NCBI RefSeq assembly: GCF_020544405.1 | Contig: NZ_CP065410.1 | Span: 1,178,001 to 1,242,000 of the forward strand | Direction: 5' to 3' | From: Pseudomonas sp. IAC-BECa141 | GTDB taxonomy: Bacteria; Pseudomonadota; Gammaproteobacteria; Pseudomonadales; Pseudomonadaceae | Length of the DNA: 64,000 nt | In this document: positions 36,410 through 45,789 of the stretch, one piece after another | Numbering within the stretch: the stretch's first letter is position 1 | Layout: each line of letters starts with the position of its first letter | Program-made: the position numbers and the translations under genes | The notes under the pieces: model-generated | Told to the model about the DNA's origin: nothing | The model's database searches: none | The model's input: only the letters and a program-made list of their open reading frames with translations

Positions 36410-37505
36410 ATGGAAATCAACCCGATCCTGAACACCATCAAGGACCTGTCCGAGCGCTCCGAATCTATTCGGGGGTATCTTTGACTACGATCAAAAGCAT
36501 GAGCGTCTGATCGAAGTCAATCGCGAGCTTGAAGATCCTGCAGTCTGGAACAAACCTGAATACGCCCAGGAACTGGGCCGCGAGCGCTCGACGCTGGCGC
36601 AGATCGTCGACACCCTGGACGAGCTGGCCACCGGCCTGGCCGATTCCCGCGAGCTGCTCGACATGGCCGTTGAAGAGAACGACGAAGGCGCCGTGAATGA
36701 CGTCGTCGAAGTGCTCCAGGGTCTCGAAGAGTCCCTGGCCAAACTGGAATTCCGTCGCATGTTCAGCGGCGAGATGGACCCGAACAACGCCTACCTGGAC
36801 ATCCAGGCCGGTTCCGGCGGCACCGAAGCCCAGGACTGGGCCAACATCCTGCTGCGCATGTACCTGCGCTGGGCCGATAAACGCGGTTTCGACGCGACCA
36901 TCATGGAGCTGTCGGCCGGTGAAGTCGCCGGGATCAAAGGCGCCACCGTGCACATCAAGGGCGAATACGCCTTCGGCTGGCTGCGTACCGAAATCGGCGT
37001 GCACCGTCTGGTGCGCAAGAGCCCGTTCGACTCCGGCAACCGTCGCCACACCTCGTTTTCCGCGGTTTTCGTCTCGCCAGAGATCGACGACAAGGTGGAA
37101 ATCGAAATCAACCCGGCAGACCTGCGGATCGACACCTATCGTTCCTCCGGTGCCGGTGGTCAGCACGTAAACACCACCGACTCGGCCGTACGTATCACCC
37201 ACGTACCGACCAACACCGTGGTGAGCTGCCAGAACGAACGTTCCCAGCACGCCAACAAGGACACCGCCATGAAAATGCTGCGGGCCAAGTTGTACGAGCA
37301 GGAAATGCAGAAGCGCACCGCCGCGTCCCAGGCGCTGGAAGACACCAAGTCGGACATCGGCTGGGGTCACCAGATCCGTTCGTACGTGCTCGATGCCTCG
37401 CGGATCAAGGATCTGCGTACCAACATCGAACGCAGCGACTGCGACAAGGTGCTCGACGGCGACATCGACGAATACCTGGAAGCCAGCCTGAAATCGGGCC
37501 TGTAA
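36410..37505 (+). CDS. prfB: Peptide chain release factor 2, with programmed +1 frameshift
   Basis: Class I release factor for UAA/UGA stops. The first 24 codons ([20 protein letters not shown], then RGYL) end at an in-frame TGA at 36482. A +1 shift at CTT-TGA-C continues as [12 protein letters not shown] and gives 364 residues in all. The SPF anticodon-like motif is in [12 protein letters not shown] and the catalytic GGQ in [10 protein letters not shown]. Low RF2 stalls the ribosome at UGA and favours the shift, giving autoregulation. A candidate extended -10 (TATACT at 36365-36370) lies 45 bases upstream. lysS follows 69 bases downstream, as usual. Confidence 0.96.
36473..36485 (+). promoter_or_regulatory. 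Programmed +1 frameshift site of prfB
   Basis: GGGGGTATCTTTGAC: a Shine-Dalgarno-like GGGGG just upstream of CTT TGA C, the classic RF2 slippage sequence. The peptidyl tRNA slips from CUU to UUU and the C after UGA favours weak termination. Confidence 0.95.
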
Positions 37506-37574
37506 GCTTTCACCCGACCTCAAGTCCCCCGTCACCGGCGGGGGCAACGAACCTGTGATGGAATATTTAAAGAC

Positions 37575-39074
37575 ATGAGCGACCAACAACTCGACCAGGC
37601 CCTGCAACAGGAAGAAAACTCCCTGATCGCCCTGCGCAAGGAAAAGCTTGCTGCCGAGCGCGCCAAGGGCAATGCCTTCCCGAACGACTTCCGCCGCGAC
37701 AACTACTGCGATGCGTTGCAAAAGCAGTACGCGGACAAGACCAAGGAAGAGCTGGCAGAGGCTGCGATCCCGGTCAAGGTTGCAGGTCGCATCATGCTCA
37801 ACCGTGGCTCGTTCATGGTGATCCAGGACATGACCGGTCGCATCCAGGTCTACGTCAACCGCAAAACCTTGTCTGAAGAAACCCTGGCCGCGGTGAAAAC
37901 CTGGGACATGGGCGATATCATCGCCGCCGAAGGCACCCTGGCCCGTTCCGGCAAGGGCGACCTGTACGTCGAGATGACCAGCGTGCGCCTGCTGACCAAA
38001 TCCCTGCGCCCGCTGCCGGACAAGCACCACGGCCTGACCGACACCGAACAGCGCTACCGTCAGCGCTACGTTGACCTGATCGTCAACGAAGACGTGCGTC
38101 AGACCTTCCGCGTCCGTTCGCAAGTGATCGCGCACATCCGCAGCTTCCTGATGAAGCGCGACTTCCTCGAAGTCGAAACGCCGATGCTGCAGACCATTCC
38201 TGGCGGCGCCGCGGCCAAGCCGTTCGAAACCCACCACAACGCGCTGGACATGGAAATGTTCCTGCGTATCGCGCCAGAGCTGTACCTCAAGCGTCTGGTG
38301 GTCGGTGGCTTCGAAAAAGTGTTCGAGATCAACCGCAACTTCCGTAACGAAGGCGTTTCGACTCGTCACAACCCTGAATTCACCATGTTGGAGTTCTACC
38401 AGGCTTACGCCGACTATGAAGACAACATGGACCTGACCGAAGAACTGTTCCGCGAGCTGGCGCAGCTGGTTCTGGGCAGCACCGATGTGCCATACGGCGA
38501 CAAGGTGTTCCACTTCGGCGAGCCGTTCGTGCGCCTGTCGGTGTTCGACTCGATCCTCAAGTACAACCCCGAGCTGACCGCCGATGACCTGAACGACATC
38601 GACAAGGCGCGTGAAATCGCCAAGAAGGCCGGCGCCAAGGTGCTGGGCTTCGAAGGTCTGGGCAAGCTGCAGGTGATGATTTTCGAAGAGCTGGTCGAGC
38701 ACAAGCTCGAGCAGCCGCACTTCATTACCCAGTACCCGTTCGAAGTCTCGCCGCTGGCCCGTCGCAACGACGACAACCCGAACGTCACCGACCGTTTCGA
38801 GCTGTTCATCGGTGGCCGTGAAATCGCCAACGCCTACTCCGAGCTCAACGACGCGGAAGACCAGGCCGAGCGTTTCATGGCGCAGGTGGCCGACAAGGAC
38901 GCCGGCGACGACGAAGCCATGCACTACGACGCCGACTTCGTTCGCGCGCTAGAGTACGGCATGCCGCCAACGGCCGGTGAAGGTATCGGCATCGACCGTC
39001 TGGTGATGCTGCTGACCAACTCCCCGTCGATCCGCGACGTGATCCTGTTCCCGCACATGCGGCCGCAAGCGTAA
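37575..39074 (+). CDS. lysS: Lysyl-tRNA synthetase, class II
   Basis: 499 residues. The N-terminal OB fold that binds the anticodon is followed by a class II catalytic core: motif 1 region [11 protein letters not shown], motif 2 [21 protein letters not shown], and motif 3 [13 protein letters not shown]. It charges tRNA-Lys. It is preceded by prfB and followed by a strong terminator. ATG at 37575 gives the expected [10 protein letters not shown] start. Confidence 0.97.
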   Translation: MSDQQLDQALQQEENSLIALRKEKLAAERAKGNAFPNDFRRDNYCDALQKQYADKTKEELAEAAIPVKVAGRIMLNRGSFMVIQDMTGRIQVYVNRKTLSEETLAAVKTWDMGDIIAAEGTLARSGKGDLYVEMTSVRLLTKSLRPLPDKHHGLTDTEQRYRQRYVDLIVNEDVRQTFRVRSQVIAHIRSFLMKRDFLEVETPMLQTIPGGAAAKPFETHHNALDMEMFLRIAPELYLKRLVVGGFEKVFEINRNFRNEGVSTRHNPEFTMLEFYQAYADYEDNMDLTEELFRELAQLVLGSTDVPYGDKVFHFGEPFVRLSVFDSILKYNPELTADDLNDIDKAREIAKKAGAKVLGFEGLGKLQVMIFEELVEHKLEQPHFITQYPFEVSPLARRNDDNPNVTDRFELFIGGREIANAYSELNDAEDQAERFMAQVADKDAGDDEAMHYDADFVRALEYGMPPTAGEGIGIDRLVMLLTNSPSIRDVILFPHMRPQA

Positions 39075-39085
39075 TTGTTTCAATA

Positions 39086-39116
39086 AAAAAGCCGCCTGAA
39101 ATGGGCGGCTTTTTAT
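39086..39116 (+). terminator. Intrinsic terminator after lysS
   Basis: AAAAAGCCGCC at 39086-39096 pairs with GGCGGCTTTTT at 39104-39114, followed by ATT. The stem is rich and ends in a T-run. Confidence 0.92.
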
Positions 39117-39180
39117 TGCCTGTCTGGTACAAACGTATCAAATGGTTAATTTTGAAGAAAACAACAGAGGTATGCCTGTC

Positions 39181-39897
39181 GTGATCGGTGCAATGGCTCA
39201 AGAGGGTGCAGCGGGAATCGCCACTGCGGTCGCTGAAAGTGTTCAGTACCAGGGCCGCAAGGCCAGCCGGCAGGGCAGTGAACAGCGTCGACAGGACATT
39301 CTCGATGCGGCGATGCGCATTGTCGTACGCGACGGCGTACGCGCCGTGCGTCACCGTGCGGTGGCGGCCGAGGCCGGAGTGCCGCTGTCGGCCACCACGT
39401 ATTACTTCAAGGACATCGATGACCTGCTCACCGATACCTTCGCCCAATACGTCGAACGCAGCGCGGCCTACATGGCCAAGCTGTGGATCAACAACGAAGG
39501 CCTGCTGCGCGAAATGGTGGTCAGCGGTGACGGCAGCCCGGAGTCGCGCTCGCAACTGGCTGACGATATCGCCCGGTTGATGGCCGACTACGTGCATCGG
39601 CAACTGGTCAACCGTCGCGAGCATTTGATGGCGGAACAGGCGTTCCGCCAAGAAGCATTGCTGAACCCGCGTCTGGCGGAGCTTGTGCGTTCCCATCAGC
39701 AGATTCTGCTGCAGGGCACCTGCCAGTTGTTCCAGGTATTGGGCTCGCGCGAGCCGCAGCAGGACGCCAAGGTGTTGACGGCGATTATCGGACGGATGGA
39801 ATATCAGGGCCTGCTCAACGACGCCGAGCCTTTGGCCGAAGAGGACATGCTCGGCATTCTGACGCGCTATATGCACCTGGTACTCGCGTCGGTGTAA
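39181..39897 (+). CDS. TetR family transcriptional regulator
   Basis: About 239 residues. The HTH is in RRQDILDAAMRIVVRDGVRAVRHRAVAAEAGVPLSATTYYFKDIDDL (quoted in two parts by position, about 40-85), typical of TetR. The C-terminal ligand domain has no informative motif. The start is uncertain: GTG at 39181 has AGAGG 10 bases upstream; ATG at 39142, 39172 and 39193 are alternatives. A conserved regulator sits in this place after lysS in other pseudomonads; its target is not known to me. Confidence 0.82.
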   Translation: MIGAMAQEGAAGIATAVAESVQYQGRKASRQGSEQRRQDILDAAMRIVVRDGVRAVRHRAVAAEAGVPLSATTYYFKDIDDLLTDTFAQYVERSAAYMAKLWINNEGLLREMVVSGDGSPESRSQLADDIARLMADYVHRQLVNRREHLMAEQAFRQEALLNPRLAELVRSHQQILLQGTCQLFQVLGSREPQQDAKVLTAIIGRMEYQGLLNDAEPLAEEDMLGILTRYMHLVLASV

Positions 39898-39907
39898 CGC
39901 AATCCCC

Positions 39908-39932
39908 TGTGGGAGCAAGCTCGCTCTCACAG
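39908..39932. repeat. Single short REP element
   Basis: TGTGGGAGCAAGCTCGCTCTCACA, an imperfect palindrome of the local REP family, between the TetR gene and a lipoprotein gene. Confidence 0.75.
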
Positions 39933-39966
39933 GTTCGCTGGTGAGTTCGGGTCTAGGGAGTGTCGA

Positions 39967-40521
39967 ATGAAAGCCTGGCGTGGCGTGCTGATCGCCTTGT
40001 CGTTCCTGTTGCTCAGTGGATGTCTGGTGACCTTCAAGGATCCGCTGCCCGCCAGTGAACCAGCGCCCAAGGGCCTGCTCGGCCAATGGTCGAGCACCAA
40101 TGCCTGGGGCGAGCCGATGAATCTGGAGCTGACGCGCCTGGGCAACGATCGCTATCAGGCGGTTGCGTACTTCAAGGCCAGACCCCGCGAGCGTGAAGCC
40201 TATCCGTTCACGGTGTCGCGCCATGGCAACCGCTGGTACCTGTCGGCGAAGGTGCCGGCGCAATACGGCGGGCACTTCACCATTGCCGGTTTCGAGATCA
40301 CCGACAAGCGCGAGCTGGTGATCTACAACCTCGACCTTGAGCAGATCAATCAGGCCATCGCCCAGAAAACCCTCGACGGCCAGGGCTTTCAGACCGATGA
40401 CGGCGAGGGCGTGCAGGTCGACAGTCCGCTTGAAAAGGTCTTTGCTTACCTCGACGACCCGGCCAATTCCGACGTTTTCGTCGAAGCGGCGCGCTATCAG
40501 CATCAGGCCAAAGCCAAATAA
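39967..40521 (+). CDS. Putative lipoprotein
   Basis: 184 residues with a lipoprotein signal (GVLIALSFLLLSGC, lipobox LLSGC). The rest is a soluble beta-rich domain (LLGQWSSTNAWGEPMNLELTRLG, then YLSAKVPAQYGGHFTIAGFEI). No family with a known role is recognised. It lies 33 bases before the QEGLA protein gene and is probably co-transcribed with it. Confidence 0.8.
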   Translation: MKAWRGVLIALSFLLLSGCLVTFKDPLPASEPAPKGLLGQWSSTNAWGEPMNLELTRLGNDRYQAVAYFKARPREREAYPFTVSRHGNRWYLSAKVPAQYGGHFTIAGFEITDKRELVIYNLDLEQINQAIAQKTLDGQGFQTDDGEGVQVDSPLEKVFAYLDDPANSDVFVEAARYQHQAKAK

Positions 40522-40554
40522 TCCAGTACGTCACGTTTTCTACAGGAGTTTCGG

Positions 40555-41832
40555 GTGGACGATTACCAGCAGACGATACGCACGTTGTCCGATCGCATTG
40601 TGCTGGCGCAGACGCCGATCCGTGTGCTCGACGCGGTCAAGTGGGACGAGAACATTCGCAAGGGTTTCCTCAAGGCCAAGGGCAAGGAATTGCCGGCGGT
40701 GGATCGCGACTACTACCTCAACCGGCCGCTGTCCTTCGACTCAAGCAGGGTCAAGCTGGAATTCCAGAACATCGAGCGCGACATCACCCGTCAGCTCGGT
40801 CAGTTCAACCCGGTCGGCCAGATCATGCGCCGCATGTGCAAGGAATACCGGATGGTGGTGCGCATGCTCGAAGCGCGCGGCACCGAGGACTTCGGCCTGA
40901 TTTCCCAGGAACTGTACGGCGCCGCGTCGGATGCGTTCCACGCCGGTGACCCCACGCTGGCCGACCTCGGCCTGATGATGTCCGACTACCTGAACAACAT
41001 CGACGGTCGTGGCGACCTGAAGGACGAACCGAAGGTCCTCACCGCCAAGGACGCCGTGCACCTGCTGCAAACCCGGCTGAACAAGGTGTTCGGTGAGGCC
41101 GAGGAAACCATCCGCGTGTTCGAGTCCGACGGGATCGTCGCCGATGCGGCGGCGGGCGCCGACTACATCAAGATCCGCACCGACGCGATGTTCAACGACC
41201 GCGACGTGCGCGCGCTGGAAGTCCACGAAGGCCTGGTGCACGTCGGCACCACGCTCAACGGTTTGAACCAGCCGATCTGCACCTTCCTGTCCAAGGGCCC
41301 GCCCTCGTCGACAGTGACTCAGGAAGGCCTGGCGATCCTGATGGAAATCATCACCTTCGCCTCCTACCCGAGCCGCCTGCGCAAACTGACCAACCGCACC
41401 CGCGCCATCCACATGGTCGAGGAGGGCGCGGACTTCCTGCAGATTTTCGAGTTCTTCCGCGAGCAGGGCTTCGAAATGGCGGAAAGCTATGGCAACGCCA
41501 GTCGGGTTTTCCGTGGATCGACGCCGACCGGTCTGCCATTCACCAAAGACTTGTCCTACCTCAAGGGCTTCATCATGGTTTACAACTACATTCAGTTGGC
41601 CGTGCGCAAGGGCAAGCTCGAGCAGATCCCGCTGTTGTTCTGCGGCAAGACCACGCTGGAGGACATGCGAACCCTGCGTCAGCTGGTGGACGAAGGCCTG
41701 GTGGTGCCGCCCAAGTACCTGCCGGACCAGTTCCGCGACATGAACGCGTTGTCGGCGTGGATGTGCTTCTCCAACTTCCTCAATCACTTGAGCCTGGACC
41801 GGATCGAGGCGGACTACTCGAATATCCTCTGA
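40555..41832 (+). CDS. DUF1704 / QEGLA-motif metallopeptidase-like protein
   Basis: 425 residues, the family annotated as flavohemoglobin expression-modulating QEGLA motif protein (TIGR02421). It contains HEGLVHV, an HExxH zinc site in the helix EVHEGLVHVGTTLNG, and the defining TQEGLAILMEI with a further acidic ligand. Eukaryotic relatives (MATCAP) are tyrosine carboxypeptidases, so a peptidase role is plausible, but the bacterial substrate is unknown. The start is GTG at 40555 with CAGGAG upstream. It follows the lipoprotein gene closely. Confidence 0.85.
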   Translation: MDDYQQTIRTLSDRIVLAQTPIRVLDAVKWDENIRKGFLKAKGKELPAVDRDYYLNRPLSFDSSRVKLEFQNIERDITRQLGQFNPVGQIMRRMCKEYRMVVRMLEARGTEDFGLISQELYGAASDAFHAGDPTLADLGLMMSDYLNNIDGRGDLKDEPKVLTAKDAVHLLQTRLNKVFGEAEETIRVFESDGIVADAAAGADYIKIRTDAMFNDRDVRALEVHEGLVHVGTTLNGLNQPICTFLSKGPPSSTVTQEGLAILMEIITFASYPSRLRKLTNRTRAIHMVEEGADFLQIFEFFREQGFEMAESYGNASRVFRGSTPTGLPFTKDLSYLKGFIMVYNYIQLAVRKGKLEQIPLLFCGKTTLEDMRTLRQLVDEGLVVPPKYLPDQFRDMNALSAWMCFSNFLNHLSLDRIEADYSNIL

Positions 41833-41848
41833 ACTCGATGATGTTCTT

Positions 41849-41938
41849 TGTGGGAGCGAGCTTGCTCGCGAAGGCGGTGTGTCAGGTAACGCGTGAGTTA
41901 AATGTTAGATAGCATTCGCGAGCAAGCTCGCTCCCACA
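41849..41938. repeat. REP pair (REPIN-like), inverted
   Basis: TGTGGGAGCGAGCTTGCTCG and CGAGCAAGCTCGCTCCCACA in opposite orientation, separated by about 50 bases. Confidence 0.9.
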
Positions 41939-41979
41939 TTGGAATGCATTCCCACCCTGTTTTTGCGAGGTTTCACCGG

Positions 41980-42894
41980 ATGAGAATCCTCGGCATCCTT
42001 TGCCTGCTTTTGACCCTCGGCGGTTGCAGCTCCTTGCTGTTCTATCCAGAGCCGGGCCAGATCTTCACGCCGGAAAAGGCCAAACTCGAATACCGCACCG
42101 TCACTCTGACCACCGCCGACGGCCTCAAGCTGAATGCCTGGTGGCTGCCGGCCAAAGCCGGTGTCGAGATCAAGGGCACGGTCCTGCACCTGCACGGCAA
42201 CGGCGGCAACCTGCCGATGCACTTGGGCGGGAGTTGGTGGCTGCCGAAAAACGGCTATCAAGTGTTGCTGGTGGACTATCGCGGTTACGGCCTGTCCGAA
42301 GGCGAGCCGAGCCTGCCGGCGATCTATCAGGACATCGATGCCGCCTTCGCCTGGCTGGACAAGGCGCCGGAAGTCAAAGGCAAACCGCTGGTGCTGCTGG
42401 GCCAAAGCCTCGGCGGGGCGATGGCCGTGCATTGGCTGGTGCAACATCCGGAAAGACAAAAACAGCTCAAGGCCTTGGTGCTCGACGGTGTGCCCGCCAG
42501 TTACCGCAGCGTCGGCCAGTACGCCCTCAGCACGTCGTGGCTGACCTGGCCATTTCAGGTGCCGCTGTCGTGGCTGGTGCCGGATGGCGACAGCGCGATC
42601 AACGCCATGCCGCAGCTCAACGGCGTGCCGAAACTGATCTTCCACAGCCTCGACGACCCGCTGGTGCCCCTTTCCAACGGCATCCGTCTGTATCAAGCTG
42701 CGCCGCCACCGCGCGTGCTGCAGCTGACCCGGGGCGGGCATGTGCAGACCTTCGGCGACCCGGTGTGGCGCCAGGTGATGCTGCGCTACCTCGACGACCC
42801 CGAGCATTTCAACGGCTTGCGCCGCCTCGGCGAGATCCCGAATTATCCGACACCTCCGAATTCTGAAGACGAACCACCAGAGAGTCCGCAATGA
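41980..42894 (+). CDS. Alpha/beta hydrolase lipoprotein
   Basis: 304 residues with lipobox GGC (LCLLLTLGGCSS), then an alpha/beta hydrolase domain: oxyanion segment LHLHGNGGN, nucleophile elbow GQSLGGAM, acid in HSLDDPLVP, and His in RGGHVQTF. It is similar to membrane-tethered YfhR/BEM46-type hydrolases; the substrate is unknown. ATG at 41980 is used since the longer frame begins inside the REP element. A four-base overlap with the next gene indicates an operon. Confidence 0.87.
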   Translation: MRILGILCLLLTLGGCSSLLFYPEPGQIFTPEKAKLEYRTVTLTTADGLKLNAWWLPAKAGVEIKGTVLHLHGNGGNLPMHLGGSWWLPKNGYQVLLVDYRGYGLSEGEPSLPAIYQDIDAAFAWLDKAPEVKGKPLVLLGQSLGGAMAVHWLVQHPERQKQLKALVLDGVPASYRSVGQYALSTSWLTWPFQVPLSWLVPDGDSAINAMPQLNGVPKLIFHSLDDPLVPLSNGIRLYQAAPPPRVLQLTRGGHVQTFGDPVWRQVMLRYLDDPEHFNGLRRLGEIPNYPTPPNSEDEPPESPQ

Positions 42895-43220
42895 CTGAAG
42901 AACGCAACGCCATCCCGCTGATCATCACCGGTATCTGCAGCATCCTCGGCACCGTCGGTGCCCTGTGGTGGTATGGCTACCTGCACTTCGCCAAACCCGA
43001 GGATGCGTTGCTGCTCAACGAATTCACCATGCTCAAGACCATTCCCGGCGAAGACTACAAAGTTTCCCTGGAGCCAGCAGCGCAAGTGGCGCAGTGCATT
43101 GATGGGGTCTTGGTGTTGTTTGATACCGAGCAAAAGGGGCTGACTGGCGTGCTGGTCAACGACCGCAAGAAAGCCGTGCGGTGCATGGGGCAGGAGACGC
43201 CGCAGAAGCTGGCGCAGTAA
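42891..43220 (+). CDS. Small single-pass membrane protein of unknown function
   Basis: 109 residues with one N-terminal helix (AIPLIITGICSILGTVGALWWYGYLHF) and a short periplasmic domain with two cysteines (VAQCIDGVLV, AVRCMGQE) that could form a disulfide. It overlaps the hydrolase gene by ATGA and is followed by a terminator. No known family is recognised. Confidence 0.75.
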   Translation: MTEERNAIPLIITGICSILGTVGALWWYGYLHFAKPEDALLLNEFTMLKTIPGEDYKVSLEPAAQVAQCIDGVLVLFDTEQKGLTGVLVNDRKKAVRCMGQETPQKLAQ

Positions 43221-43232
43221 AACAGGGTCTGT

Positions 43233-43283
43233 ACGGGCGCCTTCCCTTTTTCAGATGAAAAATCAGGAGGCGCCCGTGTTTTT
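43233..43283 (+). terminator. Intrinsic terminator after the small membrane protein
   Basis: ACGGGCGCCT at 43233-43242 and AGGCGCCCGT at 43268-43277, a 10-pair perfect stem with a 25-base loop, then GTTTTT. Confidence 0.8.
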
Positions 43284-43322
43284 ACAATGCTGCTTACGAA
43301 GAACGGTTGGCGAATTGGAAGC

Positions 43323-44774
43323 TCAAGGGGCTACGTCAAAAGATCCTATTCTTGGCGGTGCAGAGGTGCTGCTTACCTGATGATATATAACTGCAATATA
43401 TTTCCCTGCTGATAAATGAGGGAAGTTAGTTTTCCAGTTACCCAGCGCATCAGCGATGACTGTTAGTTCATGAGAGATATTTTCTCCGCTTTTTTGGTAG
43501 GAAATCTTGGTTGTTGCGCCAGGAATACCCTTCCCTGAGAAATTAATCGGATTTGGAGCAGCTGGCCCCTCTAAGGCCGGGGATGTAATTTTGGGTAACG
43601 GAAGTGGTGATGTGCATTTGGGCGCCGTCTCATGATTTACAGCGACGGCAATTGTCGCACCCTGCGAATTTGCACTACATGTTGTAACGGTGATACCTAC
43701 TCCTGGATCTCTTAGAGTCTTGCCGGGGAGTAATGTCGGATCATCCGTCGTGGCTGTTTCCGGTGTGCCATCGAGCTGGGTGTTTAATACTGTGCCCCCC
43801 ATCGTGGTGTATCTCACCCAAACGCCGTTTACCCGGTTATCGGTTGCAGGAAAATTGTCGAACGGAGTGGGTTTTCGGTATTCCAACGCCAACTGTGCCG
43901 GAGTGGTTTCAGGTCGATTGATGAGATAAAGCTGAGGTCCGGCATCGCCCAGTTTTGCCAAGCGATAAAGGCCGCTGCGTTCGATGACTGCCACCTGTGA
44001 GCTGTCCAGCCATCCCGAGTACCACCGGTTGTTGGCGGGATAGAGGGTTCCACCTCCAGAGACAGAGTCACCACTGTCGCCATAGCCAATCACCGCACAC
44101 TCAATGGGGGCCATTTCCAGTGGGGCTAATACGGTATCGCCGTGTTTTGGGCACTTGATGTAGGTGCTTCCATGGCTGTATCCAAGATTTTGCCCGAATT
44201 CATGCTTGTAAACGTGAGGGCCTCCCGATTGTCCATATACACCAATGAATTTCCCGGGTGTCCAGGCTGAAGCTGACCCGCCACAGTCAATTACGCTGAT
44301 GCGGTAATCGTAGTTATTAGCGTCCAGTCCATGCGCCTGCGCGGCTTTTATCCCCTCTGAATCTGCCAGGTTAATCGGCATTGGTGCCGAGTCTCCGGGT
44401 TTGAATGTGCATAGTTCAGGGCGAGGGCCGGATGTATGCTCAATGATCTGTCCGGTGAGTGTGAGCTTTCCGTTCGAGGCTGCGTGAATGTAAGCCGGCA
44501 GTGCGTTGGGATCCGTAGAAACTGTATGTTGCCTGATCAATGGAAAATCCAGAGCGTCGCCATCCTGCCAATGGGTTACGGTGACCAGTAGTGTTTTGGT
44601 TCCCACTACCGGACGCTGATTGACTTCCGGTTCAGGCAATGGAACCTCATTTGGGATGGAATCTCGTTCGTCATACCCAAAATCATTTGCAGTTGAGGCG
44701 TTCGATGGTGGTGCTACGCAGCCTGCAACGAGCATGGCTGCACACAGTGTTGTCAGAAAGGCCCGAGTTCGCAT
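43323..44774 (-). CDS. Secreted lipoprotein resembling a gametolysin-type metalloprotease, active site altered
   Basis: 483 residues with lipobox LVAGC (Cys19). The central part has a protease-like layout: TLLVTVTHWQDGD near residue 60, then KHEFGQNLGYSHG at 190-202. The zinc motif should read HExxHxxGxxH, but position 195 is Gln (codon CAA), leaving H191 and H201. A cysteine-containing insert (YIKCPKHGDTV) follows. The C-terminal 90 residues look like an Ig-like domain (ITSPALEGPAAPNPINFSG). DNA is less G+C-rich than neighbours, suggesting transfer. It may be an inactive binding relative, or use another ligand. It is a single gene. Confidence 0.7.
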   Translation of the reverse strand: MRTRAFLTTLCAAMLVAGCVAPPSNASTANDFGYDERDSIPNEVPLPEPEVNQRPVVGTKTLLVTVTHWQDGDALDFPLIRQHTVSTDPNALPAYIHAASNGKLTLTGQIIEHTSGPRPELCTFKPGDSAPMPINLADSEGIKAAQAHGLDANNYDYRISVIDCGGSASAWTPGKFIGVYGQSGGPHVYKHEFGQNLGYSHGSTYIKCPKHGDTVLAPLEMAPIECAVIGYGDSGDSVSGGGTLYPANNRWYSGWLDSSQVAVIERSGLYRLAKLGDAGPQLYLINRPETTPAQLALEYRKPTPFDNFPATDNRVNGVWVRYTTMGGTVLNTQLDGTPETATTDDPTLLPGKTLRDPGVGITVTTCSANSQGATIAVAVNHETAPKCTSPLPLPKITSPALEGPAAPNPINFSGKGIPGATTKISYQKSGENISHELTVIADALGNWKTNFPHLSAGKYIAVIYHQVSSTSAPPRIGSFDVAP

Positions 44775-44892
44775 GGTAACGCTCCTTGATTTCCAGCATT
44801 TGGTTTGGAGCTAAAGTGTTACGCGCACTCATTTGTTTCGCCTACTGTTATAAATGACAGGTCAAGACGAGTGGTAGTCAATCTCCGCTGCA

Positions 44893-44929
44893 AAAAAAAG
44901 CCCCGTCGGAGCAGATCCGGCGGGGCTTT
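44893..44929 (-). terminator. Intrinsic terminator after lptF
   Basis: On the minus strand AAAGCCCCG (44929-44921) pairs with CGGGGCTTT (44905-44897), followed by TTTTT. Confidence 0.88.
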
Positions 44930-44945
44930 CATGTTGCTTCGCGAA

Positions 44946-45734
44946 TTATTTGGCGCTAACCGCCGAACGCGGCATCACTGGCTGGTTGTCGTTGGAAATG
45001 GTCACTTCCACCCGACGGTTCATTGCACGGCCCGAAACGCTGCCGTTATCCGCCACCGGGTATTCCTTGCCATAGCCCTGAGTCACGATGCGCGACGGAT
45101 CGACGCCCATCTTGATCAGTGCGACCTGCACGGAAGTGGCACGACGCTCGGACAACGACTGGTTGTAGTTCGCCGAACCGGTGCTGTCGGTATAACCCTC
45201 GACGATCACTTTGCGATCAGGATTTTCCTGGAGGAACTGCGCCAGTTTATTGATGTTCACCAGACCGCTGGATTTCAGATCGGCCTTGTTGGTGGCGAAC
45301 AGCACGTCACCGAAGGTCACCAGCGTACCGCGATCGGTCTGCTTGGCGTTGAGGCTGTCCTGCAGCTGTTTGATCTGCTGATCGCGAGCATCCAGACGGG
45401 CCTGGGCACGTTGGGCGGCGGCGTTCTTCAGATTGTTCTCAGCAGTACGCAGGGCGATGGTCTGCTTGGCCACTTCCACGCGCTGGTTGGTCAGGTAGGC
45501 CAGTTGGTCGACCTTGCGCTGATCTTCCTTGTCCAGATAAGCCTTGTCGGCCTTGTCCAGATAATCACTGGCGTCCTTGGTTTCCAGCGCCGCGACCTTG
45601 CTGGCCTGCGGGTTGGCCTGCAGGCCGGCGTAGTTGGTGCGCGCCTGTTCCAGATTCGGGTTCGGCGGTGTCGAGCAGGCAGCCAGGGCAACGCTTGCGG
45701 CCAGAAGAGCGGGGATCATCAGTTGTTTACGCAT
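44946..45734 (-). CDS. lptF: OmpA-family outer-membrane lipoprotein (LptF-like)
   Basis: 262 residues with lipobox LAAC (Cys20). A coiled-coil DUF4398-like stretch (about 25-130, rich in Ala, Gln, Lys) precedes a C-terminal OmpA peptidoglycan-binding domain (VIVEGYTDSTGSANYNQSLSERRA, quoted in part; GYGKEYPVADN; NRRVEV). It matches P. aeruginosa lipotoxin F (PA3692) in length, domains and position near ppc and adk. It anchors outer membrane to peptidoglycan. It follows the DUF4398 lipoprotein gene by 55 bases, so it is probably co-transcribed. Confidence 0.85.
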   Translation of the reverse strand: MRKQLMIPALLAASVALAACSTPPNPNLEQARTNYAGLQANPQASKVAALETKDASDYLDKADKAYLDKEDQRKVDQLAYLTNQRVEVAKQTIALRTAENNLKNAAAQRAQARLDARDQQIKQLQDSLNAKQTDRGTLVTFGDVLFATNKADLKSSGLVNINKLAQFLQENPDRKVIVEGYTDSTGSANYNQSLSERRATSVQVALIKMGVDPSRIVTQGYGKEYPVADNGSVSGRAMNRRVEVTISNDNQPVMPRSAVSAK

Positions 45735-45789
45735 AATCGTTCGTCCTTTCTATCGATAAGAGTTTCAGCCTTGCGGTCGGGATGCGCGC

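Noticed and set aside
36410..37505. prfB as another damaged gene
   Set aside because: The frame change sits exactly at the conserved CTT-TGA-C programmed site with its upstream Shine-Dalgarno-like stretch.
43323..44774. Calling this an active zinc protease
   Set aside because: One of the three zinc histidines is Gln, so activity cannot be assumed.
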